Positions 1 through 5,872 of a DNA stretch of 6,423 nucleotides are shown piece after piece; position 1 is the stretch's first letter; every line of letters starts with the position of its first letter. The position numbers and the translations under genes were made by a program. Origin of the DNA: JAOAFX01 sp049700315. Lineage in GTDB: Bacteria; Hydrothermota; Tepidihabitantia; SM23-42; JAOAFX01. The DNA lies in assembly GCA_049700315.1 (NCBI GenBank), contig JBNAVN010000090.1:1-6423 (forward strand), written 5' to 3'. Under the pieces are notes generated by a model that did not search any database, was not told where the DNA came from, and saw only the letters and a list, made by a program, of their open reading frames with translations.

Positions 1-87
1 AAGGATTATTATCGCGGTTAGGAAACCGCTCCTACGGGATTGGGGTGAAAGGATTATTATCGCGGTTAGGAAACCGCTCCCACGGAA
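1..87 (-). repeat. Two tandem palindromic (REP-like) repeats, 48-bp period
   Basis: Positions 1-39 recur at 49-87 with two differences (33 vs 81 and 38 vs 86). Each copy holds a perfect 6-bp hairpin, GCGGTT-AGGA-AACCGC on the plus strand (arms 14-19/24-29 and 62-67/72-77). Read on the minus strand, copy 1 begins GTAG (35 to 32), two bases before the stem; copy 2 has GTGG instead. A GTAG tetranucleotide next to a hairpin is the known layout of REP elements mobilised by RAYT (TnpA_REP) transposases, but no such gene is in the window. The array may continue to the left, since the window begins inside copy 1. Confidence 0.75.
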
Positions 88-353
88 ATGGCTATTGGTT
101 AATTGGCATGGACGCTACCCAAACCTTTAAACCATAGACGCATTAACATCAGGAAATTGCGGCTTTATTTTATACTGGGTTACTGACTACTGGCTACTGG
201 GTTACTCTTTATAAAGACAAAACGGGCAGCAAAACCGTAGAACGAATTAGGAGTTTGGAACTTTTTGTCATTTAAGCATTTGTTATTCATTACTATTTGG
301 GATTTGTCCCACTCTACGGAATTCACGACCTTTGGTCAAAAATTCGGACTACC
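88..353. other. Gene-free region upstream of tRNA-fMet
   Basis: I see no convincing coding region on either strand between the palindromic repeats and the tRNA promoter. The stretch contains a direct repeat of TACTGGGTTACT (173-184 and 195-206) within a TACTGG-rich patch. It also has a small hairpin at 298-311 and a 4-bp hairpin GACC-TTT-GGTC at 327-337. None is followed by a T-run placed to act as a terminator. It reads as decayed or repeat-derived intergenic DNA. Confidence 0.6.
298..317 (-). repeat. Possible GTAG-hairpin (REP-like) element
   Basis: The plus strand has TGGGA-TTTG-TCCCA (298-302/307-311), a perfect 5-bp stem with a 4-base loop. Read on the minus strand it is preceded by GTAG (317 to 314) and two spacer bases. 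This is the same GTAG, two-base gap, hairpin layout as the repeat at position 1, with a different stem sequence. A single copy is visible here, so membership in a repeat family is inferred. Confidence 0.35.
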
Positions 354-381
354 TTGACAACTGCATATATTTAAATATAAT
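354..381 (+). promoter_or_regulatory. Consensus sigma70-type promoter of tRNA-fMet
   Basis: A perfect -35 box TTGACA (354-359) and a perfect -10 box TATAAT (376-381) are separated by 16 bp. Transcription would start near 387-389, essentially at the first base of the mature tRNA, leaving little or no 5' leader. A fully consensus promoter fits a strongly expressed stable RNA. It probably also drives the protein genes behind the tRNA. Confidence 0.9.
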
Positions 382-388
382 AGACCAT

Positions 389-460
<72 letters not shown>

Positions 461-482
461 TAATAATTGAAAAGGGAGCATA

Positions 483-650
483 ATGGAAAGAAGAAAAAAA
501 TCCGAACGCCGAAAAACTGAAAGAAGGAAGTTACTCACTGAACGGGAATTTCGCAAATTGATTGAGGAAGGCAAACTGAATAAGAGTGACCGACGTTCCT
601 GGGCTGAGAGAAGGAAAACAAAGAGAAGGAAAAAGCAGGTAGGAATCTAA
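483..650 (+). CDS. Small, highly basic protein of unknown function (55 aa)
   Basis: This short reading frame has an ATG at 483 preceded by GGGAG at 474-478 (4-base spacing), a usable ribosome binding site, and ends with TAA at 648-650. Twenty-five of 55 residues are Arg or Lys (14 R, 11 K) and nine are Glu or Asp. Paired Arg-Arg steps recur throughout (RRKK, RRKTERRK, DRRSWAERR, KRRKK), giving a charged, probably helical protein with few hydrophobic residues. Such composition suggests binding to RNA, DNA or ribosomes, but that is inference and I recognise no family. The RR-rich steps faintly recall the RxxxR stretch of PilZ domains, yet no PilZ core is present. The gene sits 22 bp after tRNA-fMet and 9 bp before the FmdB-like gene, so it is likely co-transcribed with them. 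The start and ribosome site make it more likely real than chance; homologue conservation is unknown. Confidence 0.65.
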   Translation: MERRKKSERRKTERRKLLTEREFRKLIEEGKLNKSDRRSWAERRKTKRRKKQVGI

Positions 651-659
651 AAAAATTCT

Positions 660-887
660 ATGCCTATTTTTGAGTTTTGTTGCAATAAGTGCAAACATAG
701 ATTTGAGGACTTGGTCTTCAAAGATAGTGATTTGACCGAGATACAATGTCCTGAATGTGGGAGCAAAGATATAGAAAAGCTGTTTTCTGTTTTTGGCTTT
801 TGTAGTAAAAGCTCCAATGGTGAAATAGGTAGTGCAGGAAGTTCCTGTGCTGGATGTCAGCGCACAACCTGCGCGGGGTGCAAATAA
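660..887 (+). CDS. FmdB-family zinc-ribbon protein (CxxC_CxxC_SSSS)
   Basis: A 75-residue protein with the opening typical of the FmdB/Zn-ribbon_8 family (MPIFEF followed by C-x2-C), which in relatives reads MPxYEYxC. Cys8/Cys11 (with an extra Cys7) and Cys30/Cys33 (CPECGS) form the zinc knuckles, and a Ser/Gly-rich tail follows. The tail carries two further pairs, Cys63/Cys66 (SCAGC) and Cys71/Cys74 (TCAGC), plus Cys48, which could bind a second metal. Family members are called putative regulatory proteins after FmdB of methylotrophs, but their biochemical role is not established. The ATG at 660 lies 9 bp after the previous stop. The nearest purine-rich motif (AGGTAGGA, 637-644) is too far away for a strong ribosome site, so translation may be coupled to the upstream small gene. 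The HU gene follows after 12 bp. Confidence 0.9.
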   Translation: MPIFEFCCNKCKHRFEDLVFKDSDLTEIQCPECGSKDIEKLFSVFGFCSKSSNGEIGSAGSSCAGCQRTTCAGCK

Positions 888-889
888 AT

Positions 890-895
890 AGGAGG
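890..895 (+). promoter_or_regulatory. Strong Shine-Dalgarno site for the HU gene
   Basis: AGGAGG at 890-895 lies 4 bases before the ATG at 900. It is the strongest ribosome binding site in the window, fitting high expression of an abundant nucleoid protein, and it fixes the start codon. Confidence 0.85.
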
Positions 896-899
896 TAAA

Positions 900-1193
900 A
901 TGCGCCGTGAATTTCTTATTGAAGCAATTTCAGCGAAATTTGGTTCTATCTATCCAAAGATTGATATAGAAAAACTTATAGATGCTTTTCTTGATCTTGT
1001 TATTGATACATTGGTAAAAGAAAAAAGGGTTGAGATAAGAAAATTTGGAACATTTGAATTAAGAAAAAGGCCGGGCAGAACATCTAAGGCGCCGAAGACG
1101 GGTAAAGTTTTCACCCTGCCTGACCGGTACGTTCCTTTCTTCAAACCATCAAAGGTATTCAAAAAAATGATAATGGAAAGGACAAAGCCATAA
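900..1193 (+). CDS. HU/IHF-family histone-like DNA-binding protein
   Basis: A 97-residue protein, slightly longer than the usual 90-99 of HU/IHF. The N-terminal helical half (residues 1-40) is the dimerisation body. The signature IRKFGTFELR (46-55) precedes the beta-arm, where RxGRT (57-61), APKTGK (64-69) and VPFFKPSK (78-85) align without gaps to the family pattern (R-x-GRNPxTGE, then VPxFKPGK). The intercalating arm proline is kept (P65), although the usual Asn before it is Ala and the Glu after TG is Lys. It should bind and bend DNA as a dimer, organising the nucleoid. Whether it acts as HU or as a sequence-preferring IHF subunit cannot be decided from sequence. It is the last gene of the tRNA-fMet cluster, 12 bp after the FmdB-like gene, with its own strong ribosome site. 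Confidence 0.95.
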   Translation: MRREFLIEAISAKFGSIYPKIDIEKLIDAFLDLVIDTLVKEKRVEIRKFGTFELRKRPGRTSKAPKTGKVFTLPDRYVPFFKPSKVFKKMIMERTKP

Positions 1194-1218
1194 GAGATAG
1201 TGTAAGGGTTGAGGTTAA

Positions 1219-1237
1219 GATGTTTGTAACCAACATC
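1219..1237 (+). promoter_or_regulatory. Small hairpin upstream of the nitroreductase gene
   Basis: GATGTT (1219-1224) pairs perfectly with AACATC (1232-1237) across the 7-base loop TGTAACC. An alternative pairing GGTTA/TAACC (1213-1217/1227-1231) competes with it. There is no T-run after the stem, so it is not an intrinsic terminator for the HU operon. It could be an operator or chance. Confidence 0.25.
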
Positions 1238-1264
1238 CATGCCCAATAACCGTAGACTATCTGT

Positions 1265-1840
1265 ATGGATGTTTTTGAGGCAATAAAATGGCGTAGAAGC
1301 GTCAGGAGGTTTTCTCCGCAAAAAATAGAAAGAGAAAAACTCCTTAAAATTCTTGAGGCAGGCAGACTTGCTCCTTCTTCAAGCAATCGTCAGGCATGGC
1401 ATTTTGTAATTGTTGATGACCAAGATCTGATTAAGCAGATACCAGAAAAGGTTGTGACCGGTACAAAGGGGATAGTTTCCTGGATCAAAGATGCTCCGCT
1501 TGTTATTGTTGGCTGTTACACAAAGGCAATAACCCATCTTGTTGCGCAAATATACAACAGGGAGAATCATTTGATTGATATTTCTATTGCGATGACTCAT
1601 ATGGTTCTTGAAGCAACTGAACTGGGTATAGGCACTTGCTATGTTGGCTGGTTTAATGAAAGACATTTGAAAAAAGTGTTAAAAATTCCAGACCGCTATC
1701 GCATTGCCATGCTTGTAATAATGGGCTATCCTGAGGAACAATCTACACCCGATGGTATCGGTGGTATCAAGCCGAGGTCAAGAAAAGAATTAAAGGAGAT
1801 TGTATCATATAACCAATGGGGTAATCAACTGCCCGAATGA
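1265..1840 (+). CDS. Nitroreductase-family FMN-dependent oxidoreductase
   Basis: A 191-residue protein, the usual size for a single-domain nitroreductase. The start MDVFEAIKWRRSVRRF (1-16) is the family's N-terminal FMN-phosphate motif. APSSSNRQAWHF (36-47) matches the PSxxNxQPW flavin-binding segment, and the helix from about 105 followed by ELGIGTCYVGWF (119-130) is the C-terminal flavin/dimer motif. These enzymes work as FMN-containing homodimers reducing nitro compounds, quinones, enones or flavin with NAD(P)H. The physiological substrate cannot be read from the sequence, and no ferredoxin-type Cys cluster is fused to it. An in-frame TAG at 1253 makes the ATG at 1265 the first usable start. 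There is no clear Shine-Dalgarno site, so the message may be leaderless. It lies 71 bp after HU and converges with the flippase gene. Confidence 0.93.
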   Translation: MDVFEAIKWRRSVRRFSPQKIEREKLLKILEAGRLAPSSSNRQAWHFVIVDDQDLIKQIPEKVVTGTKGIVSWIKDAPLVIVGCYTKAITHLVAQIYNRENHLIDISIAMTHMVLEATELGIGTCYVGWFNERHLKKVLKIPDRYRIAMLVIMGYPEEQSTPDGIGGIKPRSRKELKEIVSYNQWGNQLPE

Positions 1841-1887
1841 CAGGAAAGAATTAATATTTAGTTGTGATTAATGGTTGGTAGTATTTA

Positions 1888-3171
1888 TCATCGGATTGTA
1901 TCGTTATCCAAAAACAGATTTTTCAATTCCTTTCTACTTAGAAAGGTTGACAAACTAAATTTAGCAACCGAATTCAAATTCTTTTTCATCAGGAATAGCC
2001 CGCATAACTCGCTGAATAATATTGCAGACGCGACGCCGATGCCTTTTTGCAAATAGCCAAGAATAATCGTCAAGATTAGATTTAAGAAGGCAACTACGAC
2101 AATGACGCTAAAGAATTTCTTTTCTTGATTGAGGGCAATCAGTCCATAACCCCAGATTGTATTCAGCGGTGCAATCATAAAATACAATAGCAAAATTCGC
2201 AATATTCCTGTACCTGAAATAAAATCTGAACCATATATTGCAGTAATAATCTTTTCGGCGAATATGAGTCCAATTATTGTAATTGAAAATGTAATGCCCA
2301 GCACGAGTTGAGAGAAGAAGGCAAAACTCCTTCCGAGGTTATTCTGGTTTTGCTTTGCCTGTTTTGCAAAGATGGGAAAAAAGAGATAATAGAATATACG
2401 TTCAATAATCAAGAGCAAAATTATGATTTTGAAACCTGCGCTGAATAACCCCACTTCTTTTTGACTATGAAATATGCCCAGACAAATTACTGGAAAGTTC
2501 ATCACTGCTTGATATATGATTGTAGCAAGACCAATGGGCAGGGCACTAACAAGGAGATGATAGGAGGTGATGGGTTTGATTGCGATAGACAATTTGCCGT
2601 ATTTTTTTATGAAAACAAAGAGAAGAAATATTGTTGCCAAGAAATAGCCACCGAGGTATGAAAGTGGTACCGAGAGAATCTGCTGCTTTGTTTTCAAAAA
2701 AATTACGACCAGAATAAGATAACCTGAGTATTGTGTTATTCTACCGATGCCGATAAATTCCATTTCTTCACGTGCCTGGAATACAAATTCCAAATAAAAG
2801 GCATAAGGGATTCCAGTTGCAAGGTATAACAAGATTATTTTTCTTGTTAATATGTCGCCGGGGATGGTCAGAAGGAGTATCAGGAAAATAGCACACAAGA
2901 TAAATGTCAAGAATATTCTTGTACTGGTTATTTCATTGATTATTTTTGTTTTTTCTTTATCTTTAGCAACTTCACGAACACCCAGAGTTGTCAGACCCAT
3001 GTTGCTGAACAGTAGTAAATACGTCAAAAAGGCGAGCCCATAGCTAATTATACCAAATCCTTCAACGCTCAGGACACGAGCAATGTAGGCATTAACAATG
3101 AAACCCAGGAGATGGCTAATACCTTCACCAAGAAAAAGCGACAGGAAGTTCTTTGACAGTTTTCTTATCAT
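1888..3171 (-). CDS. Wzx-type polysaccharide/oligosaccharide flippase
   Basis: A 427-residue, strongly hydrophobic protein with about 12 predicted membrane helices and a Lys/Arg-rich N-terminus (MIRKLSKNF). It matches the polysaccharide biosynthesis/MOP flippase superfamily: LGFIVNAYIARVLSVEGFG (22-40), TLGVREVAKDKEK (62-74), YLEFVFQAREEMEFIGIGRI (126-145) and AIYGSDFISGTGILRILL (311-328) are the usual conserved stretches. Length is typical (400-500). Such proteins move undecaprenyl-linked glycans across the cytoplasmic membrane for O-antigen, capsule or exopolysaccharide. No glycosyltransferase or Wzy gene is nearby, so the cargo is unknown. The ATG at 3171 lies 25 bp after the nth stop, with no convincing Shine-Dalgarno sequence. 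It is probably the last gene of the protease-nth-flippase operon. No terminator is visible between its stop and the converging nitroreductase gene. Confidence 0.9.
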   Translation of the reverse strand: MIRKLSKNFLSLFLGEGISHLLGFIVNAYIARVLSVEGFGIISYGLAFLTYLLLFSNMGLTTLGVREVAKDKEKTKIINEITSTRIFLTFILCAIFLILLLTIPGDILTRKIILLYLATGIPYAFYLEFVFQAREEMEFIGIGRITQYSGYLILVVIFLKTKQQILSVPLSYLGGYFLATIFLLFVFIKKYGKLSIAIKPITSYHLLVSALPIGLATIIYQAVMNFPVICLGIFHSQKEVGLFSAGFKIIILLLIIERIFYYLFFPIFAKQAKQNQNNLGRSFAFFSQLVLGITFSITIIGLIFAEKIITAIYGSDFISGTGILRILLLYFMIAPLNTIWGYGLIALNQEKKFFSVIVVVAFLNLILTIILGYLQKGIGVASAILFSELCGLFLMKKNLNSVAKFSLSTFLSRKELKNLFLDNDTIR

Positions 3172-3196
3172 TCAAACAGATATCAATAAGAGCAGT

Positions 3197-3847
3197 TTAC
3201 TGCTTAATAGATTTTTTTTCGTAGGGACACAACTCATACATATGGCAGGTGGGACACGCAGGATTTTTGGCAGTGCAGATATGCCTACCAAAGAGCACAA
3301 GTCCATTGGCGATAAACTTCCAGGTCTCTACGGGGAATATATTTGCCAGGTCCTGTTCAATTTTGTCAGCATCTTTTTCCCTGCTCAATTTTAATCTTTC
3401 GGTTGCAACCCTGATTACATGTGTATCAACCACAATGGCAGGTTTATTGAAGGCATTGACTAGAACCGCAGAGGCGGTTTTTCTGCCCACGCCCGGCAGT
3501 TGGACAAGTTCTTCAATCGTTGAGGGAACTTTTCCATTAAATTTCTCACATATTTTCTGGGCACATTTCTTTATGAGTTCAGATTTTCTCTGGAAAAAAC
3601 CAAGGGGTTTTATTATTTTACATAAATCATTGATATCAGCCCGGGCGAGTTTCTCGGGTGTGGGATATTTGGAAAACAAATGTGGTGTGACTTCATTAAC
3701 CTTCTTGTCAGTGGTCTGGGCAGATAAAAGAACAGCGATGAGCAGTTCAAATTCGTTTTTGTAATTGAGTTCAATGCGGGGTTCAGGAAAATGCTTTTTT
3801 ATACCTGCGACAATTTTCTCTGCAAATATCTTCTTATCCTTTTCCAT
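3197..3847 (-). CDS. nth: Endonuclease III, DNA glycosylase/AP lyase
   Basis: A 216-residue enzyme (E. coli Nth has 211) that removes oxidised pyrimidines and nicks abasic sites in base-excision repair. Numbered from the ATG at 3847, LLSAQTTD (40-47) is the conserved substrate-pocket segment, LPGVGRKTA (117-125) the helix-hairpin-helix with catalytic Lys123, and VDTHV (140-144) carries catalytic Asp141. Cys191, 198, 201 and 207 have exactly the C-x6-C-x2-C-x5-C spacing of the [4Fe-4S] cluster. A TTG at 3865 would add six residues, but the ATG at 3847 is preferred because GGAGA (3858-3854) lies six bases before it. That start overlaps the end of the upstream protease gene by 14 bp, implying translational coupling. 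All catalytic and cluster residues are present, so it should be active. Function is clear; the link to its operon partners is not. Confidence 0.96.
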   Translation of the reverse strand: MEKDKKIFAEKIVAGIKKHFPEPRIELNYKNEFELLIAVLLSAQTTDKKVNEVTPHLFSKYPTPEKLARADINDLCKIIKPLGFFQRKSELIKKCAQKICEKFNGKVPSTIEELVQLPGVGRKTASAVLVNAFNKPAIVVDTHVIRVATERLKLSREKDADKIEQDLANIFPVETWKFIANGLVLFGRHICTAKNPACPTCHMYELCPYEKKSIKQ

Positions 3848-5498
3848 TTTGTTTCTCCATTTCAATTAGACATTGTAATATTTCAAGTTCATCTTTGTCA
3901 AACCAAATGAGATTACATTCAACACACTCATCAATTTCAATGTGATATGCATAACTGTAGAATTTCCTTGTCATTGGTTTACCACATTTCGGGCATTTTC
4001 TTTTATCAAGTGTTTCAATGAGTAATTTGAATCTTGGTTTTTTCTTTTTTGCTTCAGCGCGAATCAAAGAAGCAATGTGTTTAATTTTTTCAGAAAATCC
4101 TTTTTCCTCACGCGCAATTATCCTGGGCAATTTTTCTTTTTCCACAAGTAGTCCATTACAGAATGCACAGCGCCAGATATATACCCCTTCATATTCCTGC
4201 ACTATCAGCCATTCTCTGCACACCGGGCATATGCGACGCATTTTCCATAGTGGTGTGTCTTTGACCGAAAAGAAATGGTTCAATGCGGGTATTGCGCTGG
4301 CTGATATTATTTCATTACTACCTTCAAGTTTAACCTCAGTATCAGGCATTAACCACTCCAGTGCTTGCAGTTGCATCAATGTGTAAGGACCAAACCAGGT
4401 ATTATCTTTTTTGACGAATAAGTTTGGCTTTGCAGAATCTGCGGATTCTGTTCTCGGTTTTTGGTATATTTCTTCAGTAATCTGACTGATATCTGCGTGT
4501 GCCTGATTCAGGATTAACTGTAGTCTTTTTGTAAATGGCGGGTGGGTTGAAAAGAGGTTCGCAAATGTATCTTCCCGGTCTTCAAGTGGATTTGCTTCAG
4601 GACTCAAGATAAAGATTGGTGCTAAATAGCTTGCAGATCCGCGATAGTGGGTTGCTATTTTGTAAAGGGCACGGGCAAGACTCAAAGGATTTCGCGAGTA
4701 TTTTATGGCATTCACATCTGCTCTATATTCTTTTTCTCGTGAGATAAAAACATACAATAGCTGTGATAAAAAACTCATTATCAAAAGACTTGCAAATATG
4801 GGTATTGCCAGCAAGCCAGCGGTGACGGCATTCTGTCGACTCTTGTCATAAAAACGATCTTCCTGTTCCCGTGTCATCCGGTCAAGATTGTTGACAATAC
4901 CATTCAATATCTCATTGTAAACGCCAAATAATGAACTTGCAATTGTTGTTAGTAAAGAATCATTTGAGACGATGTGTGACATTTCATGGGCAAGGACTGC
5001 CTGAAGTTCATCGCGATTCAGTCTTGATATTAGTCCTTCAGTCGCGCCGATGACATTTCTTCCATACATATCCTGAATTGCAAATGCATTCATTGCTATC
5101 GTAGGAACAACATATGGCTCAGCACCTATCTTTCCTGCAGCAATACTTATTTCTTCAACAATGTTTTGGAAGACATAATGATAGCGGTCATTTTTATCTG
5201 GTGGCCTTGCATTGAACAATTTTAATATTTTTTCAATTACATTACGATTCGTATAGAACCAATGCCATATTGCGAGAATCAGTGCGACTAAAAATATAAT
5301 AAGGGTGTCTGAACCGAATAGATTGAATTTTGTATGTGGATTTTCTATAGATATCCGTAAGTAGATAAAAAGTTTGATTATTGTCCAGACAATAAAAAAA
5401 GAAAAGAAATAAAAAAAGACAAGAATTCCAAAAATCCCATATATTACTGTTGTTTTTTCTTTTTCAATCTCCCAGAAGGTTTTTGCTGGTTCAGGCAT
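3834..5498 (-). CDS. M48 (HtpX-like) membrane metalloprotease with GYF_2-like and twin zinc-ribbon tail
   Basis: A 554-residue protein, nearly twice the usual HtpX length of about 290. Helices at roughly 19-48 and 63-81 precede the M48 catalytic core: NAFA (137-140), HEMSH (171-175; zinc His171 and His175, catalytic Glu172), a membrane segment at 225-252, the third ligand region SREKEYRAD (253-261, probably Glu257) and the conserved STHPPFTKR (317-325). The added part has a GYF_2-like segment (WFGPYTLMQLQAL, 368-380), then two TFIIB-type zinc ribbons: Cys424/427 with Cys444/447, and Cys502/505 with Cys525/528 ending in IWFDKDEL. A Lys-rich linker (about 482-491) joins them. HtpX-type proteases degrade misfolded membrane proteins, and the tail is probably cytosolic and may recruit substrate or sense metal (inference). 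It heads the operon and overlaps nth. There is no Shine-Dalgarno sequence before the ATG; the promoter position suggests a leaderless mRNA. Confidence 0.92.
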   Translation of the reverse strand: MPEPAKTFWEIEKEKTTVIYGIFGILVFFYFFSFFIVWTIIKLFIYLRISIENPHTKFNLFGSDTLIIFLVALILAIWHWFYTNRNVIEKILKLFNARPPDKNDRYHYVFQNIVEEISIAAGKIGAEPYVVPTIAMNAFAIQDMYGRNVIGATEGLISRLNRDELQAVLAHEMSHIVSNDSLLTTIASSLFGVYNEILNGIVNNLDRMTREQEDRFYDKSRQNAVTAGLLAIPIFASLLIMSFLSQLLYVFISREKEYRADVNAIKYSRNPLSLARALYKIATHYRGSASYLAPIFILSPEANPLEDREDTFANLFSTHPPFTKRLQLILNQAHADISQITEEIYQKPRTESADSAKPNLFVKKDNTWFGPYTLMQLQALEWLMPDTEVKLEGSNEIISASAIPALNHFFSVKDTPLWKMRRICPVCREWLIVQEYEGVYIWRCAFCNGLLVEKEKLPRIIAREEKGFSEKIKHIASLIRAEAKKKKPRFKLLIETLDKRKCPKCGKPMTRKFYSYAYHIEIDECVECNLIWFDKDELEILQCLIEMEKQNGKG

Positions 5499-5504
5499 TG
5501 ATAA

Positions 5505-5532
5505 AGATTAACCAAATTTCTCTTTAAGTCAA
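5505..5532 (-). promoter_or_regulatory. Promoter of the protease-nth-flippase operon
   Basis: On the minus strand TTGACT (5532 to 5527, five of six to the -35 consensus) is followed after 16 bp by TAATCT (5510 to 5505, a fair -10 box). Only six bases separate the -10 from the ATG at 5498, so transcription should begin at or beside the start codon. This agrees with the absence of a Shine-Dalgarno sequence and points to a leaderless transcript. The 16-bp spacing is the same as in the tRNA-fMet promoter. Confidence 0.65.
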
Positions 5533-5544
5533 GATACATCAGTT

Positions 5545-5565
5545 AGCCACGCAACTTGGCGGGCT
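5545..5565 (-). repeat. Bulged hairpin upstream of the protease promoter
   Basis: Read on the minus strand, AGCCCGC pairs with GCG and GGCT across loop CAAGTT, with one bulged T (5549). This is a seven-pair GC-rich stem in AT-rich surroundings, 13 bp upstream of the -35 box. It could be an operator, a structured 3' remnant of a repeat, or chance. Confidence 0.35.
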
Positions 5566-5673
5566 GAAAACCCTGTAATCATTCTGCCTAAAATTGTGCA
5601 CTACCTTTAGCATACCGCCAACTCCTGATGGAAATTGTGCCTTTATTTTTTCTATAACGAAAGTTTCCTTATT

Positions 5674-5704
5674 TGCAGTAATGGATTGAAAATCCATTAC
5701 TGCA
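5674..5704. repeat. Perfect 14-bp inverted repeat with a 3-base loop
   Basis: Left arm 5674-5687 (TGCAGTAATGGATT) is the exact reverse complement of right arm 5691-5704, separated by GAA. It is the strongest palindrome in the window. On neither strand is it directly followed by a T-run (the nearest plus-strand T6 begins about 14 bases later), and no plus-strand gene precedes it. It is therefore not a standard terminator; a repeat element or protein-binding palindrome is more likely. Confidence 0.8.
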
Positions 5705-5753
5705 TGGTAGTTTGACCTTTTTTGTCTATAAAGCCTGCCCTACATTTTTTTAC

Positions 5754-5770
5754 GGGAATAAATTCCCTAC
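5754..5770 (-). repeat. Short GTAG-linked hairpin GGGAAT/ATTCCC
   Basis: GGGAAT (5754-5759) pairs with ATTCCC (5762-5767). On the minus strand the element begins GTAG (5770 to 5767), whose last G is also the first base of the stem. A degenerate relative lies next to it on the same strand (GTAG at 5743 to 5740 followed by GGCAGGC), without a good closing arm. Both resemble the GTAG-hairpin layout at the left end of the window. Confidence 0.4.
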
Positions 5771-5872
5771 TCCTAACTACCTTTTTAGGCATTTTGGACT
5801 TTTAGGTATTTAGGTATTTTTTTTTCAACATCACCCCCTTTCCCCACTCGAGCAGGATATTTGTTTTTCCAC

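Larger units (their letters stand above)
5499..5872. other. Gene-free, palindrome-rich intergenic region
   Basis: No coding region is supported in these 374 bp. They contain the operon promoter, a bulged hairpin (5545-5565) and a direct repeat AAATTGTGC (5591-5599 and 5632-5640). Further right are a perfect 14-bp inverted repeat (5674-5704), a degenerate GTAG element (5724-5743), a GGGAAT/ATTCCC hairpin (5754-5770) and CCTAA/TTAGG arms (5772-5789). Last come a tandem TTTAGGTA pair (5801-5816) and a run of nine T (5817-5825). The density of small palindromes suggests accumulated short mobile repeats rather than one regulatory RNA. Confidence 0.6.

Noticed and set aside
1..87. Repeat pair as a CRISPR fragment
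   Set aside because: Only two units with a 9-bp gap, far shorter than a spacer, and the units are internally palindromic. REP-like elements explain them better.
327..337. GACC-TTT-GGTC as an operator or terminator before the tRNA promoter
   Set aside because: Only four base pairs and a three-base loop, with no T-run; chance cannot be excluded.
950..1321. Minus-strand open frame across the HU gene
   Set aside because: It is antisense to a well-supported HU/IHF gene and has no recognisable domain or ribosome site; a shadow frame.
1841..1887. Bidirectional terminator between the converging genes
   Set aside because: No stem of useful strength and no flanking A-run/T-run pair was found in these 47 bp.
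3249..3764. 171-codon plus-strand open frame inside nth
   Set aside because: It lies opposite an nth gene whose catalytic and iron-sulfur residues are all intact; its translation has no domain features.
3848..3865. TTG start for nth, adding six residues
   Set aside because: The ATG at 3847 has GGAGA at correct spacing, and the extra residues do not belong to the conserved family region.
5674..5767. Intrinsic terminators for the repeat-protein gene
   Set aside because: On the minus strand neither hairpin is followed by a T-run (one is followed by A-rich sequence), so the terminator pattern is absent.
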